Counted from the stretch's first letter, positions 23,521 to 35,319 are shown. The stretch is 64,000 bases of DNA from Diphasiastrum complanatum (GCA_029204225.1 CM055093.1:23293912-23357911); one strand, 5' to 3'. Notes: a model not told the origin generated them from the letters alone. A program made the numbers and translations.

Positions 23521-23930
23521 AATATCAACTGATCCGATTCCAGATCCTATTGAGGATTAATTCATTCATGTCAGTCATGCCTTATCTTATGACAAAAATG
23601 CTGAACTTACCGATGAGCAGATTTTAAATCATATGGATTCTACAAGGTTTGGAGTTCAAAATATTCTTAATGAACCAACAATAAAATCGCCAAACGTGGT
23701 TATATTGAAGGAAAAAAAGAATACAAGACCCACGATGAAGAAGCAATCTAAGCAACATTATAATACGGTTCTGAAATGGAAGAATACATCACAAGATGCA
23801 GTTTCTACATTTGATCTACAGCATGCCATGTGCTACCATTTTGTGGGATCATGGGTAGAAGAAACTCGCAAAACTCACACAAAATTTACATGTAGAATGT
23901 CAAAATCCAAAACCACATAATCATAACGTC
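23521..23930 (+). other. Unassigned stretch with a 95-codon open frame
   Basis: A plus-strand open frame at 23633-23920 begins MDSTRFGVQNILNEPTIKS and is rich in Lys, Thr and Ser. I do not recognise it. It lies between a copia integrase and a gypsy gag and may be retroelement debris. Confidence 0.25.
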
Positions 23931-24290
23931 ATTATTAATTAGTTCAAGATCACACTCAGATCGGAGATGCTTGACTCATTCAATGTCATCTTGCACCATT
24001 TCCCTTTTTACCATTTTAATTTTACTTAAAAGTAGAAAAAGATCTTCCAAAAACTTTCAAGATTCAAATCTTGTAATTAGGCCAACTTTTACTACTTCCC
24101 AATCCATAGGTTTAGTATCATCTTGGTTATAAAACCAATCTTGTGCTGCTCCAATTAAGGCCATAGGAAATAGCTTAAGTTTATCTTGTGGAAAAACTTC
24201 TCCATAAGCCTCACACGATTCAGCAAAGATGTTGAGAAATATGACTGGATCAGATAACCCATTATACTTTGGCAAACTCTAGACGAGATG
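23930..24290 (-). mobile_element. Ty3/gypsy gag fragment
   Basis: Minus strand LPKYNGLSDPVIFLNIFAES, then FPQDKLKLFPMALIGAAQDW, the typical Retrotrans_gag pattern (target fold, hydrophobic helix, A.DWF). A decayed continuation runs to about 23930. No other part of this element is visible. Confidence 0.7.
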
Positions 24291-24711
24291 ATCTTCTAAC
24301 AATAACTTGTGGAACAACAATCAGAGGATTAGGTATCTCAAGTTTATTATCTGAATTAGACATTCTTCCAAATCACTTCAGAATATTAGATCTAATTTTT
24401 TCAATTTTTAGCCTTCTATTTTTGGAATTAGCCTTTGTCGACCTGGCTATAGGTCAGGGTTGACGATCCTATTATAGGCAAGTGCATTACTGCAATAAGG
24501 TTTAAAAACTAGTTGTTGTTCTTGTTGCTCTCGATCTATCCTGCAATGAGTTGAGAATATGTCCACCTTTAGTTTAAGAGTTTTCTGAATTCATTCGTTT
24601 TTGTTTTGTTTCCTTCATTCATATATTCACAAAAGTGGTGTTTATTTTTTAATTTTAACTTAAGAAAAGCGACATTTGAACTTTTTGCAGGTCGGATGAG
24701 GAGCTGATAGA

Positions 24712-24830
24712 TTGAGATGTGAATACTGAAACGTGGATATTGTGAATAGCGAAACGTGAATATCATTAATATTGAAACTTGAATACTATGAATATTGATC
24801 GTGATATTTTGAATACCTTGATCAAGACAT
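24712..24830. repeat. Degenerate short tandem repeats (tgaatattgaaac-like)
   Basis: Repeated variants of gaatactgaaacgtg / gaatattgaaacttg / gaatagcgaaacgtg at roughly 18-24-bp spacing, directly left of the E1 element. Confidence 0.6.
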
Positions 24831-24863
24831 ATCTTTAATGGTGCAATTCTGAATAGTGAAGAG

Positions 24864-24903
24864 ACTTAAAGTTTCTAACCATCAAAGCTTATGTATTTTT
24901 CCT
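24864..24903 (+). repeat. 40-bp direct repeat, left copy
   Basis: Identical to 27134-27173 (begins acttaaagtttctaaccatc). It sits immediately before the truncated integrase of E1. Confidence 0.9.
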
Positions 24904-27133
24904 CACACAATGGTGTTGCAGAGAGGAAGAATAGGACTCTCATGGAAGCAGCAAGATACATGATGGCCTACTCAAAGGCATCAAGATCTTTATGGGCTGA
25001 AGTAGTAGCTACGACCGCCTACCTATAGAACAAGACAGGAAACTCGGGTGTTCCTCACACTACCCCACATGAGGTATAGTGGGGAAACAAGCCGAATCTA
25101 GCTCATGTACGTATTTTTGGATGTGTAGACAAGAAGAGAAAGAAGCTAGATGAGAAGGTGGAGCAAGGATTCCTAGTAGGCTATGATGTACATTCATCAT
25201 ACTACAAGATCTACATGCCGAAGAGCAACAAAGTAAAAACTATCAAAGACATCAAGTTTGGACGAAGGAACAACAATGGCTGACGAAGATCCAGTCGACT
25301 ACTAGATTCTCAATGAGCAGTATTATGAACTACCCACATCGACAGAGAAAGTAGACCCTGAACATCAAGATCAAGATGTTCAAATTGGGAATGAACTGAG
25401 TGACAAGTCAAACGACGAGCAGCAAGACATGCAACCTGTACCCAAAACACTTGCAACGCACAATGGTGTTGTCAATAAGAAGGACAAAGGCAAAGCAGTC
25501 ACTAACCCTACACCATCTCAAAGGAACTCTGCAAGGGAGATAAGACAGCCTACCAGGTATATACCTAACAGTTCAGCTTCTACTCAAGAAGAGTTTTGTG
25601 GATTCGGAGGTGAACTACAAACTTATCAAGAAGCTGTTGAATGTCCAGAAAAGGACAAATGGATAAAGGCCATGGAAGACGAGATGGACTCCATGAAGAA
25701 GAACAAAGTCTGGACTCCTGAACTAGTGCAAGCAGATAGGAAGATTGTCAAATGTAAGTGATCTACAAATACAAATATGGACTAGATGACAATGTATCCA
25801 GATACAAAGCCATGCTAGTTGCAAAAGGTTTTTTTGCAGAAGTATGGTGTTGATTACACCGAAACGTTTTCTCCTATAGTCAAGCATACCTCTATACGCA
25901 TATTGTTCGCTTATGCAGTAGCTTACAATCTGAAGATCCATATTGTACATGAAAATACAACATTCCTACATGGAGATCTCAACAAAGAAGTCTACATGGA
26001 CCAGCCACCAGGTTCTACTTGTAAGTCATTTGCTGACTATGCTTGCAAGATGCACAAGAGCATCTACGGACTAAAACAGTCTGCCAGGCAGTGGTACAAG
26101 AAGAAGGATCATGCACTCATATCCTTGGGCTTCAAGCCTTTAATGGTTGACTACAACATCTATGTGAAAGTCATAGATGGTGAAATTATTATCATTGGTG
26201 TCTACGTTGACGACACACTGATTCTGTCAAAAGAGCAACACACCGATTGCACATGTGAAAGAAGATATTTCAAGACACTTTGAAATATCAGGCCTAGGTG
26301 AAGCAAAGTGCTACATGGGCTTGCAGATTGATAGAGATCTTGAGGGTGGAATATTGTATCTACACCAATCAAGATATATTCAGAAAATCATTGATGATTT
26401 TTAGAATACGGATTGCAAGGGAGTGAACACTCCGATGGTACCTGGCGACGAATGAAGACTATCCCAAAGACGATGCAGAGCGGGAAGCAATGCTGCAAAA
26501 GCCTTACATAAGGCTTATTGGTTCATTGACGTACTTGGCAGACAATACACGGCCGAACGTTGCTTCCACTATGTTCGGATTGAGCCAATTCAACATTAAT
26601 CCAGGACTTACACACTGGAAAATTGCCAAGAGAATCTTGCTGTACCTACAACAAACAAAAGACTATGGTCTTTGTTTTTCTTGTGATGCAGGATTTCTAG
26701 TGAAGTCCTACAGTGATGCTTGCTGGACATCTATGAGAGACGACTCCAAGAGCGTTTCGGGAGGCTATACCATCGTAGCAGAAACAACTGTTATTTGGGT
26801 AAGCAAGAAGTAGACAATAACCGCCCAATCTTCTTGTGAGGCAGAGTATGTTGTTGTAGGCTAATGAGACAGTTTCTAGAAGGACTGGGAATGGATAACA
26901 CCTCTGCTATTCATCTGATGAAAGACCATGTATTTCATTCTAGAACGAAACACATTGCTATCAAGTATCACTTGATCAGGGATCTGGTTGAAAGAAACGA
27001 GCTGAAGAGTTCATTTTGACGAAGCAGTTGGTGGCCGATATCCTCACAAAGCCTTTAGACAAGGCAATGTTTGAAAGACAAAGGACGAGCTTGGGAATCA
27101 GAAGAATACCCGCTTTGGGAGGGAGCCTAAAAA
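24904..27133 (+). mobile_element. Ty1/copia element E1: integrase end, reverse transcriptase, RNase H
   Basis: Plus strand. The integrase tail starts abruptly at HNGVAERKNRTLMEAARY. Then a conserved spacer (SSASTQEEFCGFGGELQTYQ), reverse transcriptase with YTETFSPIVKHTSIRILFAY, HKSIYGLKQSARQWYKKKD and the catalytic GVYVDDTLILS (about 26199-26231), and RNase H with LIGSLTYLADNTRPNVASTM and SYSDACWTS. It ends at LVADILTKPLDKAMFERQRT and a purine tract near 27117-27127. Several stops and frameshifts; gag, protease and 5' LTR are absent. Same family as the copies at 58-62.5 kb. Confidence 0.88.
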
Positions 27134-27173
27134 ACTTAAAGTTTCTAACCATCAAAGCTTATGTATTTTTCCT
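27134..27173 (+). repeat. 40-bp direct repeat, right copy
   Basis: Second copy of the repeat at 24864-24903, located between the purine tract and the 3' LTR of E1. This is its natural position in the element. Confidence 0.9.
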
Positions 27174-28255
27174 TGTTTTTTTTTTTTGGATTGCTGCAAT
27201 TTTAAACTAAGTTTCGCACGGTCTGCATATTTGAACCATTTTCCGTAGAGTTCACACTTTTTCGCATTCTCGTAAAAACTGACACATGGCCGCAATATGA
27301 CTTAGAACATATTTCAAAGGACCTTTGGGTTTATCGCATTTTCTGGAATATGCGACACTTCGTCTACAATGACTAAGAGCAAGTTTTTTGTTGACCTTCA
27401 CATTTCTTGTATTTTTCTCGAAGGACAGAAAATCGAACCGCACCGCAAAGTCAACGAATGCGGTTCACCAAGGTATCAGTCAATGATTGCGGTTCACTAC
27501 GGTCTCTCCTCCCGAAGGGGATGAACCGCCCGAGCACCGCACCAGCGCCCATTGTGGTTTGTTTGCGGTAGCTTGCCAAGCCTCACGCTCCGACCGACTT
27601 TCACGACCGTAGAGGCACCACAAGCAAACTATTGCCGTTATCAGGTGGTTGCAAAGGCGAATCATCTTCATGATCCCAACACTTGAATGGACAACGACGG
27701 GTTGCACAGACTACTACGACAGACATCTGGAAGCTGTTAGGATTAGGTATAAAGCTGTTCTTTTAATCCTGTAGCTTAAACTAATCATCTCTCATGTTCC
27801 TCTATATATAGGATAAAAAAGAATGATGAAAATTGGAATTTGAGTTGATGAGTGTTAGTCATGCAGTAGCAAACACATATTGTCACACAAACAAATATAG
27901 AATTGGCAGTAACTAGTTCCTCGTAAGAGAGAATACCTCTCTTGCGCCGACGCGCTGATCAAGGAAACAGACAACGCTGAAAATTGTTGTTGTAAACTTA
28001 TTTGTGAAAAATAGAGTTGCGACATTATGCCTATGATGTGTAATCTGTGAATGATTTTAATGCTTGCTTACAATAGCTATACTTTTGTTGTTATTAAACA
28101 TTATCTATTGTCCATAAACTTGAATCAGATCTATAGTGTCAGTCTGTAGCCTGGAAGATGTTTGATCGTAGTATGAAGCAGTAGCTGCAACTACACAAAT
28201 CGACTCCATCCGAGCGTTTCATTTTTCGGGAGTTTAGATTATATAAATAAATTTC
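27174..28255 (+). mobile_element. 3' LTR of copia element E1
   Basis: Begins TGTTTT just after the end of the coding region. It ends with a stretch (cctctcttgcgccgacgcgc, then actccatccgagcgtttc) that resembles the 5' LTR end of E2 near 57990 and 58280 (ctcacgccaatgcgctg, actccatccgaatc). Boundaries are approximate. Confidence 0.55.
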
Positions 28256-28870
28256 CCAACAAATAGAAAATAGCAATTTTTTTGAATACTAAAATTGTGA
28301 CTTTTGTTTATATCGAATGCGAGTTTCATTAATTATATCGAATTATGAATTTAGTGAGTACTCAATCATGATATTTGTGGTTACTCTCATGAATATCTAT
28401 GATGAAATTTGTTTAATACAAATTGTGATATTGTGATTGTTTAATTGCACAAATTGTGACCATTTTTGTGAATTTAATCGTGAAATTGAGAACTATAAAA
28501 TTTATCACTTCTTTCATAAATTCATACACAATAAATTGTGATATTCAATTATAAATGTGCATCATGAAATTGTAAATACTATCACGTGAAATTTACTAAT
28601 AATTTTGTGAATATTAATTTTGAATATTTATATTAAGCTATAAAACTACAAATACGTAATAATAAAATTTATCATTATTTCTGAAAAACTGATTGCGATA
28701 CCGTGAACCTACTATTTAAAAAGTTATGTAAAATTTTGTGACTATTGATTTTGAGTTTGTGAAATGATAAATACTCAAATATAAAAATAATTATGACTAT
28801 TTGTAAAGCTATAAAATTTACAAATCTTAAAATGCCACATTAATGTGATATGTTGTTTCAAACTCCATTA
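28256..28870. other. Very AT-rich spacer with recurring aattgtga motif
   Basis: Extremely AT-rich, with many spaced variants of aattgtga / tttgtgaat on the plus strand. No gene. It lies between E1 and the PPR gene and could be an old MITE or a matrix-attachment-like region; this is inference only. Confidence 0.5.
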
Positions 28871-29105
28871 ACCAACCTCAACACATAGCATTGTTCATAA
28901 AACCTTTGTTTGAGTTATTTGAATTGCATTTTTTGAAGCTTAAGTCATTTTTTTGAGGACTACAAACCTTCAAGATTCTCATGGTGGCAGTTTTTGAGCA
29001 AAGATGCCGATTCCATTCCCATACTTTGTCCCCAAGACAGCCACGCGTAGTAATGCCTTTGCAAGGCAAGGCCAAAAACATAAAAAGAGAGGAAAAAGAA
29101 CTGGT

Positions 29106-29130
29106 AAAACCCTAAAAGAAAACCCTAAAA
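29106..29130 (+). promoter_or_regulatory. Two telo-box motifs upstream of the PPR gene
   Basis: aaaccctaaaa occurs twice (29106-29116 and about 29120-29130), 120-145 bp before the start codon. Telo-boxes (AAACCCTAA) are common in promoters and 5' UTRs of plant housekeeping, ribosomal and organelle-biogenesis genes. Confidence 0.6.
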
Positions 29131-29249
29131 AAAATAGAGAAAGAAGAATGGTGGAAGAAGAGAGAGCTTCAAGAGAGAATGAATGCTGTGTATTTCTGGA
29201 TTGACTGTGCAGAAAGAATCTCATGCTCTTTCATCACTCGTAGTTGATC

Positions 29250-31235
29250 ATGGCTGCTTTGGCTCGTCGTATTGTGAGGAAGTACAGTTCTGCTGGTTTA
29301 GAACGTGTACGTTCCAGTGCTGCTACTGGAAGCTGGGGTTTACCAGCTACTGCACCACAAGCGCCACAAAATTTGGGATATGGAGCACATGGAACTGGGG
29401 AAAAGCTTGAAATTGCAGGAAGGAATAATCTGAATGTGGCTAATCTTGATCCTGAAAAGTTTGTTTGGACAATTCACAACATGTGTAATATCTTAACCCA
29501 CACAGCCTGGAGACCCGAGAAGGAAGCGGCACTGAGAGGCCTAGGGCAGCTTACTCCAGCTCACACTGTAGAAGTTTTACGTAAGCGGTGTGCAGATCCA
29601 AGGCAAGCGCTTGTTTTCTTTAAGTGGTTGGGACAGCAGAGCGGCTATGAGCATGATCTTGCATCATATAACATACTGGTTTCAGTACTGGCCGAGTCAA
29701 AATTGTTCAGTGCAGCACAGGAGGTATATAATGATATGCACCAAATGGGTTTACAACTCAACACTGCAACATCAATCTTAATCAGAAACTACAGTAGGGC
29801 AGGAATGGTGGACGAAGCTTTAGAAGCATTTCATAACCTAAAAAGTTTAAGTGTGGTCCCTGATACCCAGGTATACAGTGCTATTCTTGAAACTTTGATG
29901 AGAGCTGCGCGTTATGATGAGGTTTTTGCTATCTACCAGCACATGTCTAATACGGGTCTAGTACCCGATATCACTAATCTTCAGTCTTTATTCAATTACT
30001 ATCACCATTCTGAAAAACCGGAGCAAGTATACAAGATTTTTGAGGATTTACTTAAAGCTGGGCTTATTCCGAAAGCTGAAGCGCAGACAGCTTTCATTGA
30101 AGGATGCTGCAGGACAGCAAAGTGGAAGGAAGCATTCAACCTCTATGAAGAGATGGTTAAAGATGGTAGACTTCCTGATCCACCCACTTATTTAGTTCTT
30201 GTAGATGGGCTCACAAAAGCAGGGGAATCTGACAAAGTTACCTTTTGCGCGGAGAAATATGCAGCTATTGCTGGACCGGACTCAGTACCCTGTTTAGAAA
30301 AAGTAAGTGCAGATAAGGATAATCTTGCAAAATTGGGACCTCTGGCAGCACTAGGGTTAGGAGTTGAAAGTGAGGCAAGCAAGGCTCTGAAGCTGAAAAC
30401 CCAGCGATTTGTCTCCGACATATGCACTATTTTGCAGCAGTCAATGTGGGGACCTGAGAAGGAAGCTGCATTATCGACTTTGGCGAATGATATACGCCCC
30501 ATTCACTTTATTGATGTACTTAAGGGTGGCACAGTAGAGGCTGCCGAAGCGTATGAGTTCTTCAAGTGGCTGAAAAAGCAACCCCGGTATAAGCACAACC
30601 TTGCTGCATATAACTTGATGATTGGTGTTCTAGCTGCGGCACACATGTTTGATCCGGCAAGGCAAGTTCTGGAAGACATGCACAGAGATGGGTTCCAGGT
30701 GAAAGCTGCAATGCCTGTTGTCATTCGGGAATACGGAAAGGCGGGGATGGTGGATCAAGCAGTTGAGCTGTTTGGTAAGCTGAAGAGGTTCAGAGTTGAC
30801 CCGAACAACCCCGCATATAATGCTGTCATTGACGCCATTATAAGAGCAGGCAGATATGACAAGGCAATTGCAATGTATGAGCAGTTATGTTCAGATGGGC
30901 TTGTTGCAGACATCCACAACATCCGAAACATATGGGAGTTCTATCACAATGCCGGGAAACCCGAGCAAATGTACAAGTTTTTTGAAGAATTATGCGACAA
31001 GGCTCTTATTCCATGGGTGACTGGGTATAATGTGTTCATTGATGGATATAGCAGGACAGGAAGGCTAGAGGAAGCATGTGCATTCTTTGATAGGATGCTT
31101 GCAAGTGATTGCATCCTTGAAGTCAAAACCTATACTGTGCTTAAAAACAGCCTCAAAGCTGCAGGGGATGAAGAGAAGGCAAAATTTTATTTTGACAAAA
31201 TGCTTGAGAAGGGATTTAAGCCAAACATTTTGTAA
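29250..31235 (+). CDS. P-class pentatricopeptide-repeat protein, 661 residues, internally duplicated
   Basis: PPR proteins of this class bind organellar RNA and act in its processing, stability or translation. The first ATG is at 29250; the frame then runs uninterrupted for 661 codons to TAA with no intron. The N-terminus (MAALARRIVRKYSSAGLERV) is basic and Ser/Ala-rich without acidic residues until position 18, like a mitochondrial transit peptide. PPR motifs appear from about residue 135 on (SYNILVSVLAESKLF, VYSAILETLMRAARYDE, GYNVFIDGYSRTGRLEEA). Residues about 85-330 match 399-645 at a fixed offset of 314: RPEKEAAL/GPEKEAAL, FFKWL/FFKWL, RAGMVDEA/KAGMVDQA, KPEQVYKIFEDL/KPEQMYKFFEEL. No E or DYW domain, so an editing role is unlikely. 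It looks intact despite transposons on both sides. I cannot name the orthologue. Confidence 0.93.
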   Translation: MAALARRIVRKYSSAGLERVRSSAATGSWGLPATAPQAPQNLGYGAHGTGEKLEIAGRNNLNVANLDPEKFVWTIHNMCNILTHTAWRPEKEAALRGLGQLTPAHTVEVLRKRCADPRQALVFFKWLGQQSGYEHDLASYNILVSVLAESKLFSAAQEVYNDMHQMGLQLNTATSILIRNYSRAGMVDEALEAFHNLKSLSVVPDTQVYSAILETLMRAARYDEVFAIYQHMSNTGLVPDITNLQSLFNYYHHSEKPEQVYKIFEDLLKAGLIPKAEAQTAFIEGCCRTAKWKEAFNLYEEMVKDGRLPDPPTYLVLVDGLTKAGESDKVTFCAEKYAAIAGPDSVPCLEKVSADKDNLAKLGPLAALGLGVESEASKALKLKTQRFVSDICTILQQSMWGPEKEAALSTLANDIRPIHFIDVLKGGTVEAAEAYEFFKWLKKQPRYKHNLAAYNLMIGVLAAAHMFDPARQVLEDMHRDGFQVKAAMPVVIREYGKAGMVDQAVELFGKLKRFRVDPNNPAYNAVIDAIIRAGRYDKAIAMYEQLCSDGLVADIHNIRNIWEFYHNAGKPEQMYKFFEELCDKALIPWVTGYNVFIDGYSRTGRLEEACAFFDRMLASDCILEVKTYTVLKNSLKAAGDEEKAKFYFDKMLEKGFKPNIL

Positions 31236-31879
31236 AGTTTTATCAGCAGAAATAGATATCCATTGGATAGCATTCCCATGCCAAGTAAGAGACATTCATA
31301 TTTATGTTTCACATATAATCGCTTCATGGCTGAATGGAAGTATTGAACAATCCACGGGAACTGCTGGTTTAAATCATAAATTCTTTTGTCTTCAAGCAAA
31401 AATCGTGATCTTTTAAATAGATAACCAAGATAGCACAAATTGATCTGCTGAAATTTGTCCAAAATTTCTTACTATTTTTTCTACGCTCTCACCGTAGAAA
31501 CCTGGCGTAGAGAATCTCGTCCCGATTGCTGTACAGAACATAGTCACACAAACCGCACATCCAAAAAAAAACCCAATAAAACATTTAAATTTTTTTTCCC
31601 CCCCGGTTCCCGATTTGAACCAGCTTTGGCCAGTTCAAATTGTTTCAAGCTGGACGAATTGACTGGTAACCTTGGTACAGAACGTATTGTTTTCACACTT
31701 AAAAAGTAAGATAATCCACAATAGTGTGGCCATCACTATGAGGGTGGCAGGTGAAACCTCTAGATTTTGGCCAACAATCTAACCCCTAAAAAATGGCTAA
31801 CTCATGAGCCTCCCTAAAAGGAAGCAAGTGCTCATCGTGACCGGTTCCATTTCATCAGTGGAAAACATGGTAATACGCA
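31236..31879. other. 3' flank of the PPR gene
   Basis: Presumed 3' UTR and intergenic DNA. A poly-A tract and a C-run occur at about 31563-31605. The open frames at 31078-31416 and 31455-31709 show no domain. Confidence 0.5.
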
Positions 31880-32180
31880 TATCCTTACCATCAATAGCTT
31901 GTATATGAAGCTGTTTGGTAGCGTGATGAAACAGTCTGACAAGAAGCAGTTCGAGCATTAAAATCGCCAGCTAGTAGGATATGTCCTTGCTTTGAGTACC
32001 GAATAATATCTGGCAATAGGTCGGCATATCCCTTGTCCAATGAGGTGAATCCAAATATAGCGTGCATGTTCATCATGATCGATGAACTCAAGTACCAGCT
32101 GTAGAGACTGTATAAAGCATGTGACTCCCCATGAATTTTGCCACTCTTTAATCGAGTCTGTGTTCTATAAGTCAAAAACC
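31880..32180 (-). mobile_element. LINE endonuclease fragment
   Basis: The minus strand reads DIIRYSKQGHILLAGDFNAR, the conserved GDFN motif of the LINE apurinic-type endonuclease, preceded by a short decayed stretch. Only about 100 codons remain. Confidence 0.6.
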
Positions 32181-32348
32181 ATCTGAACCTAGATAACTCA
32201 GGTTAACCTCTCATGACTCATGCATCTAAGTGAATAATATCCTCATTGTGAAATCCAATAGATCCCTAACTACGGATGAAGAGTGAATATCATTATAATT
32301 CTAAACTCTATAACTCAACTTGTATGGGAGGGCCCCAACTACCTACTT

Positions 32349-32489
32349 TCACTTGTCGTCAACGTAGTTCACTTGCCCATCTCTATAGGTAGCAAGTTCA
32401 CGTGCTTCTTGGAAGGCTTTCCTTTGTTCCTCAGCTGGCATATTAGTGAGATGATCAACTAAATATATATGTGCCCCTCTTAGTTTGGC
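32349..32489 (-). other. Exon-like frame of 46 codons ending in a stop; product not recognised
   Basis: Directly after a possible acceptor (ctctag ending at 32490) the minus strand reads AKLRGAHIYLVDHLTNMPAE, then EQRKAFQEARELATYRDGQV and NYVDDK before TGA at 32351-32349. The charged, helix-like composition and clean ending look like the last exon of a real protein. No upstream exon was found to the right, where repeat-like sequence with GTTCCGGAAC cores starts at about 32500. It could be a truncated gene, a captured fragment or chance. Confidence 0.3.
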
Positions 32490-32504
32490 CTAGAGTTCCA
32501 GGTT

Positions 32505-32720
32505 TCGTTCCGGAACGCGATCCGGGAAGTTTCTCGGAACGCAATTCATATGCCATTTGTAACAGAGTTTATTGTTGTTTCAGCTCCAGTCTTGGATTGT
32601 AATCATTCCATCATGTCCACCATCCAATTAGGGTTTAGTTAGTACTAATCTATCAAGAAAAAAATTGGCCATTAGTCCTTTTTCCACAAAAAAAAATAAT
32701 TTCACGATCCGGAACGTTTT
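32505..32720. repeat. Repeat-like segment with GTTCCGGAAC-type ends
   Basis: cgttccggaacgcgatccgg near 32507 and a related gatccggaacg near 32705. The core is shared with the 4904 and 5403 sites. Possible small non-autonomous transposon, unproven. Confidence 0.35.
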
Positions 32721-35319
32721 TGCAGCGGATCGCGGCAACTTTGGCCTTAAGGCGTAGTAGCACGGATCTATGTTCTTCTAAAGAAGTGAAGTGGATGATG
32801 AGAGTTGTATTGCCTTTCCTTATTCTCCAAGGTTTTATTACCAAAAGCAGTCGTCAAGAATTTGTGTCTCTTGGGTGTCCCTGATACACCCGATTAGAGA
32901 GGCATATGCTATCTTGGATTCCGTTTTGAGTGCATTAAACTCAATACACAACCTCCTATTATTTTCTCTTGGCATTTTGACCTCCACTTTAAGATTCTGC
33001 ATATCTTCACCACCATCTTCAGATCATAGCCTAGCAAGTTTTAGTAAGCTTTGACAGGAGTATATAGTTCAGGATGAGGGTCCACCACCCTGCAAGGCAG
33101 GCAGCAAGGCAGCTCCTCTCTTTCAATGCACCTGCCTGCTCAGCTGCAGTCTGTGAAGCAGGTGTCTGTGTGGCAGACAGCAGGACGATTGGAGGAGCAG
33201 TGCTCATAAAAAGAATTATAATTTTATAAAAAACCTTCCAGCCTCTATTGTAATAGGTATTTTCTTGAGTTAGCCTAAATTAAGTTGTTGAGCATATTTT
33301 TAAACCTTAGATTTTGTGAAGTATCAACAATTGCTAAGTTCTAACAAGTCTTTACTGGTTAGGGCTCATTACTAATTAGGCTGCTACACATTCACAGCCT
33401 TCAAGTCATTAATTAGCTACCAACCGAGTCACCAACTAATAAGGAGGCTGTGCCTTCACTGCTTAGTCTTGAGCCAGTGGCTAAGTAGGTTCTTGAATCT
33501 TTTTAGAGTCTATTTTACATCAATTTGCAATTTGCAACTTGCATTGTGCAATGTTCAACCTAATTGAGTTTAAATTTCAAAGTTGACCTAATAGATTTAT
33601 CTTAAGTGCCCCTCTGGCTCGCTAAATAGGTTTTCAGGAAGTAAAAAACCTATATATTATCTGTCAACAATAAAAAAAAGGTATTGATTTAAATTTAGCC
33701 AAATTCATAAACCTACAGATTCAAAAAAAGAGAGGTAAAATGCCAAATCTAACAATTGGCCTGTTTGTATTTATCGATTTTTTAAGAGCATGGAGGAGCA
33801 GCGAGGGCTCCCTCCTATTATTTTTTCTTGCCATGGGGTAGGGAGGGATGGCGCAGGAACAGCAGGAAAATACAGAGAGAGAAGGAGAGAGAGGCGGGGG
33901 GGGGGATCCTGATGGGGACTAAAAGCCATGTCCTTGCCATGCACAGCAAACCAAACCACTGTCCTGAAAATTTTCACGACCGTTCTTAAAATTTATCTAG
34001 ACACAGGCTGCAAGCTTCAAGCCGTGTGGCTGCCATGGCCAGGTTTATTTGGCTCCAAATTCCTCTATTCTTTGTTTGCATGGCTGATTATTTGTGTATT
34101 GTCCATGGCCTATAATTGCTCAACGGCAGCTCTTTATTTGTTGAGTACTTTTTTTCTGAAAACCTTGAAAGTATATTATCTTGAATCAGCAAAATTCAAA
34201 CTTTTTGACTTTATGCACATTTCAAAAATCGATAACAAACTCTCAAATTATGATTGGAGCTGAATAGTCTACACACAGCGTGGAGTTGTCAGCAATGAGT
34301 GGATAACCGGCATTGATCTATTTGCAATGAGTATTTGCTCAACATAATATCTGCAAGTATTGCCTTATGCATGTCAATTTGAAATGCATTGGTGTGCCAC
34401 CAAGAACTCATTAGTCATCAGGACACCTTCCATATATTGACTATCAAGCTGATGCTATTCAGGTCTCTCATAATTCCTGCAGTCTGGTATTTCCTACACA
34501 TGTAATCAATAATCCTCCTAATCCTCCTAATCTCTTTATTATTTAATTGCATGAAGATGTTGATAAGTTTTGTGTCTGGTGCATTTTTGCTCTTGCAGTG
34601 GAAACAGCTCTGTAAAGCAGCTGCATTTTCATTCTCTACAAACCCATCGTCTTTTAAATCCTGGTTCTAAGCAGCCACATCGCAGCTTGGCCTAATCTCC
34701 CCTTCAGATGGTCGGTTTCTCCTTAAAGACCACATGGAAAAACGACAGTTTACCTAGAAATTATGATGCATCTTGCTCCACAGAAATTATGATATTTCTT
34801 GCCCTGCAGATTGAGAGGTTGCCAACACATCTAAGGAGGAGGGAACACTAGCTTGCGGAATGTGATAATGGCAGGCTCTGGCAATGCCTTCCGAAAAGCC
34901 TGAGAGCCATTTCATTATGTTTGTGGCCAGGCTCACTATTGTTGCCTCCCTGGGAAGCACATGTTACCTCCCAGACAATACTCATAAAATATTTTCTAAA
35001 AATAATTGAAATTTTACCAACAATATACCTTTCAAGTTTGGAAATAAAAGGTGAAGTGCCAATTTTCAGCTATTGACCTCTCATACTTTGTCAATTTTTG
35101 GCAGATACTATAGCAAGAGATCAACCTCAAGCAACTTGGCCATATTTCTAGAAGCGTTCCTTCCACCATCAGCTCTCTTTTACGCCTCCACTTCTAATTT
35201 CTTCGTTTAGAACTTCGTTAGAAACTCATGTTGAGCTGTCCAAATGACTGCTGTTCATGATATCTTCATGTTGCTTTCCTATCAGTCCAGCTCCTCTATT
35301 GACCAGGGTCATCATTTTT
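32721..35319. other. Intergenic stretch without a supported gene
   Basis: Contains a GC-rich patch with repeated gcaggc/ggcag words (33085-33190), a run of 10 G at 33896-33905, and T-rich sequence. Open frames (32791-33054, 33928-34263) lack any recognisable domain. Confidence 0.5.

Noticed and set aside
30188-30502. Minus-strand frames inside the PPR gene
   Set aside because: Antisense shadows of an intact conserved frame.
31880-32180. Host nuclease gene
   Set aside because: The GDFN motif fits, but only about 100 codons remain without a start; a LINE fragment is simpler.
33928-34263. 111-codon plus-strand frame
   Set aside because: No motif and no splice or coding evidence.
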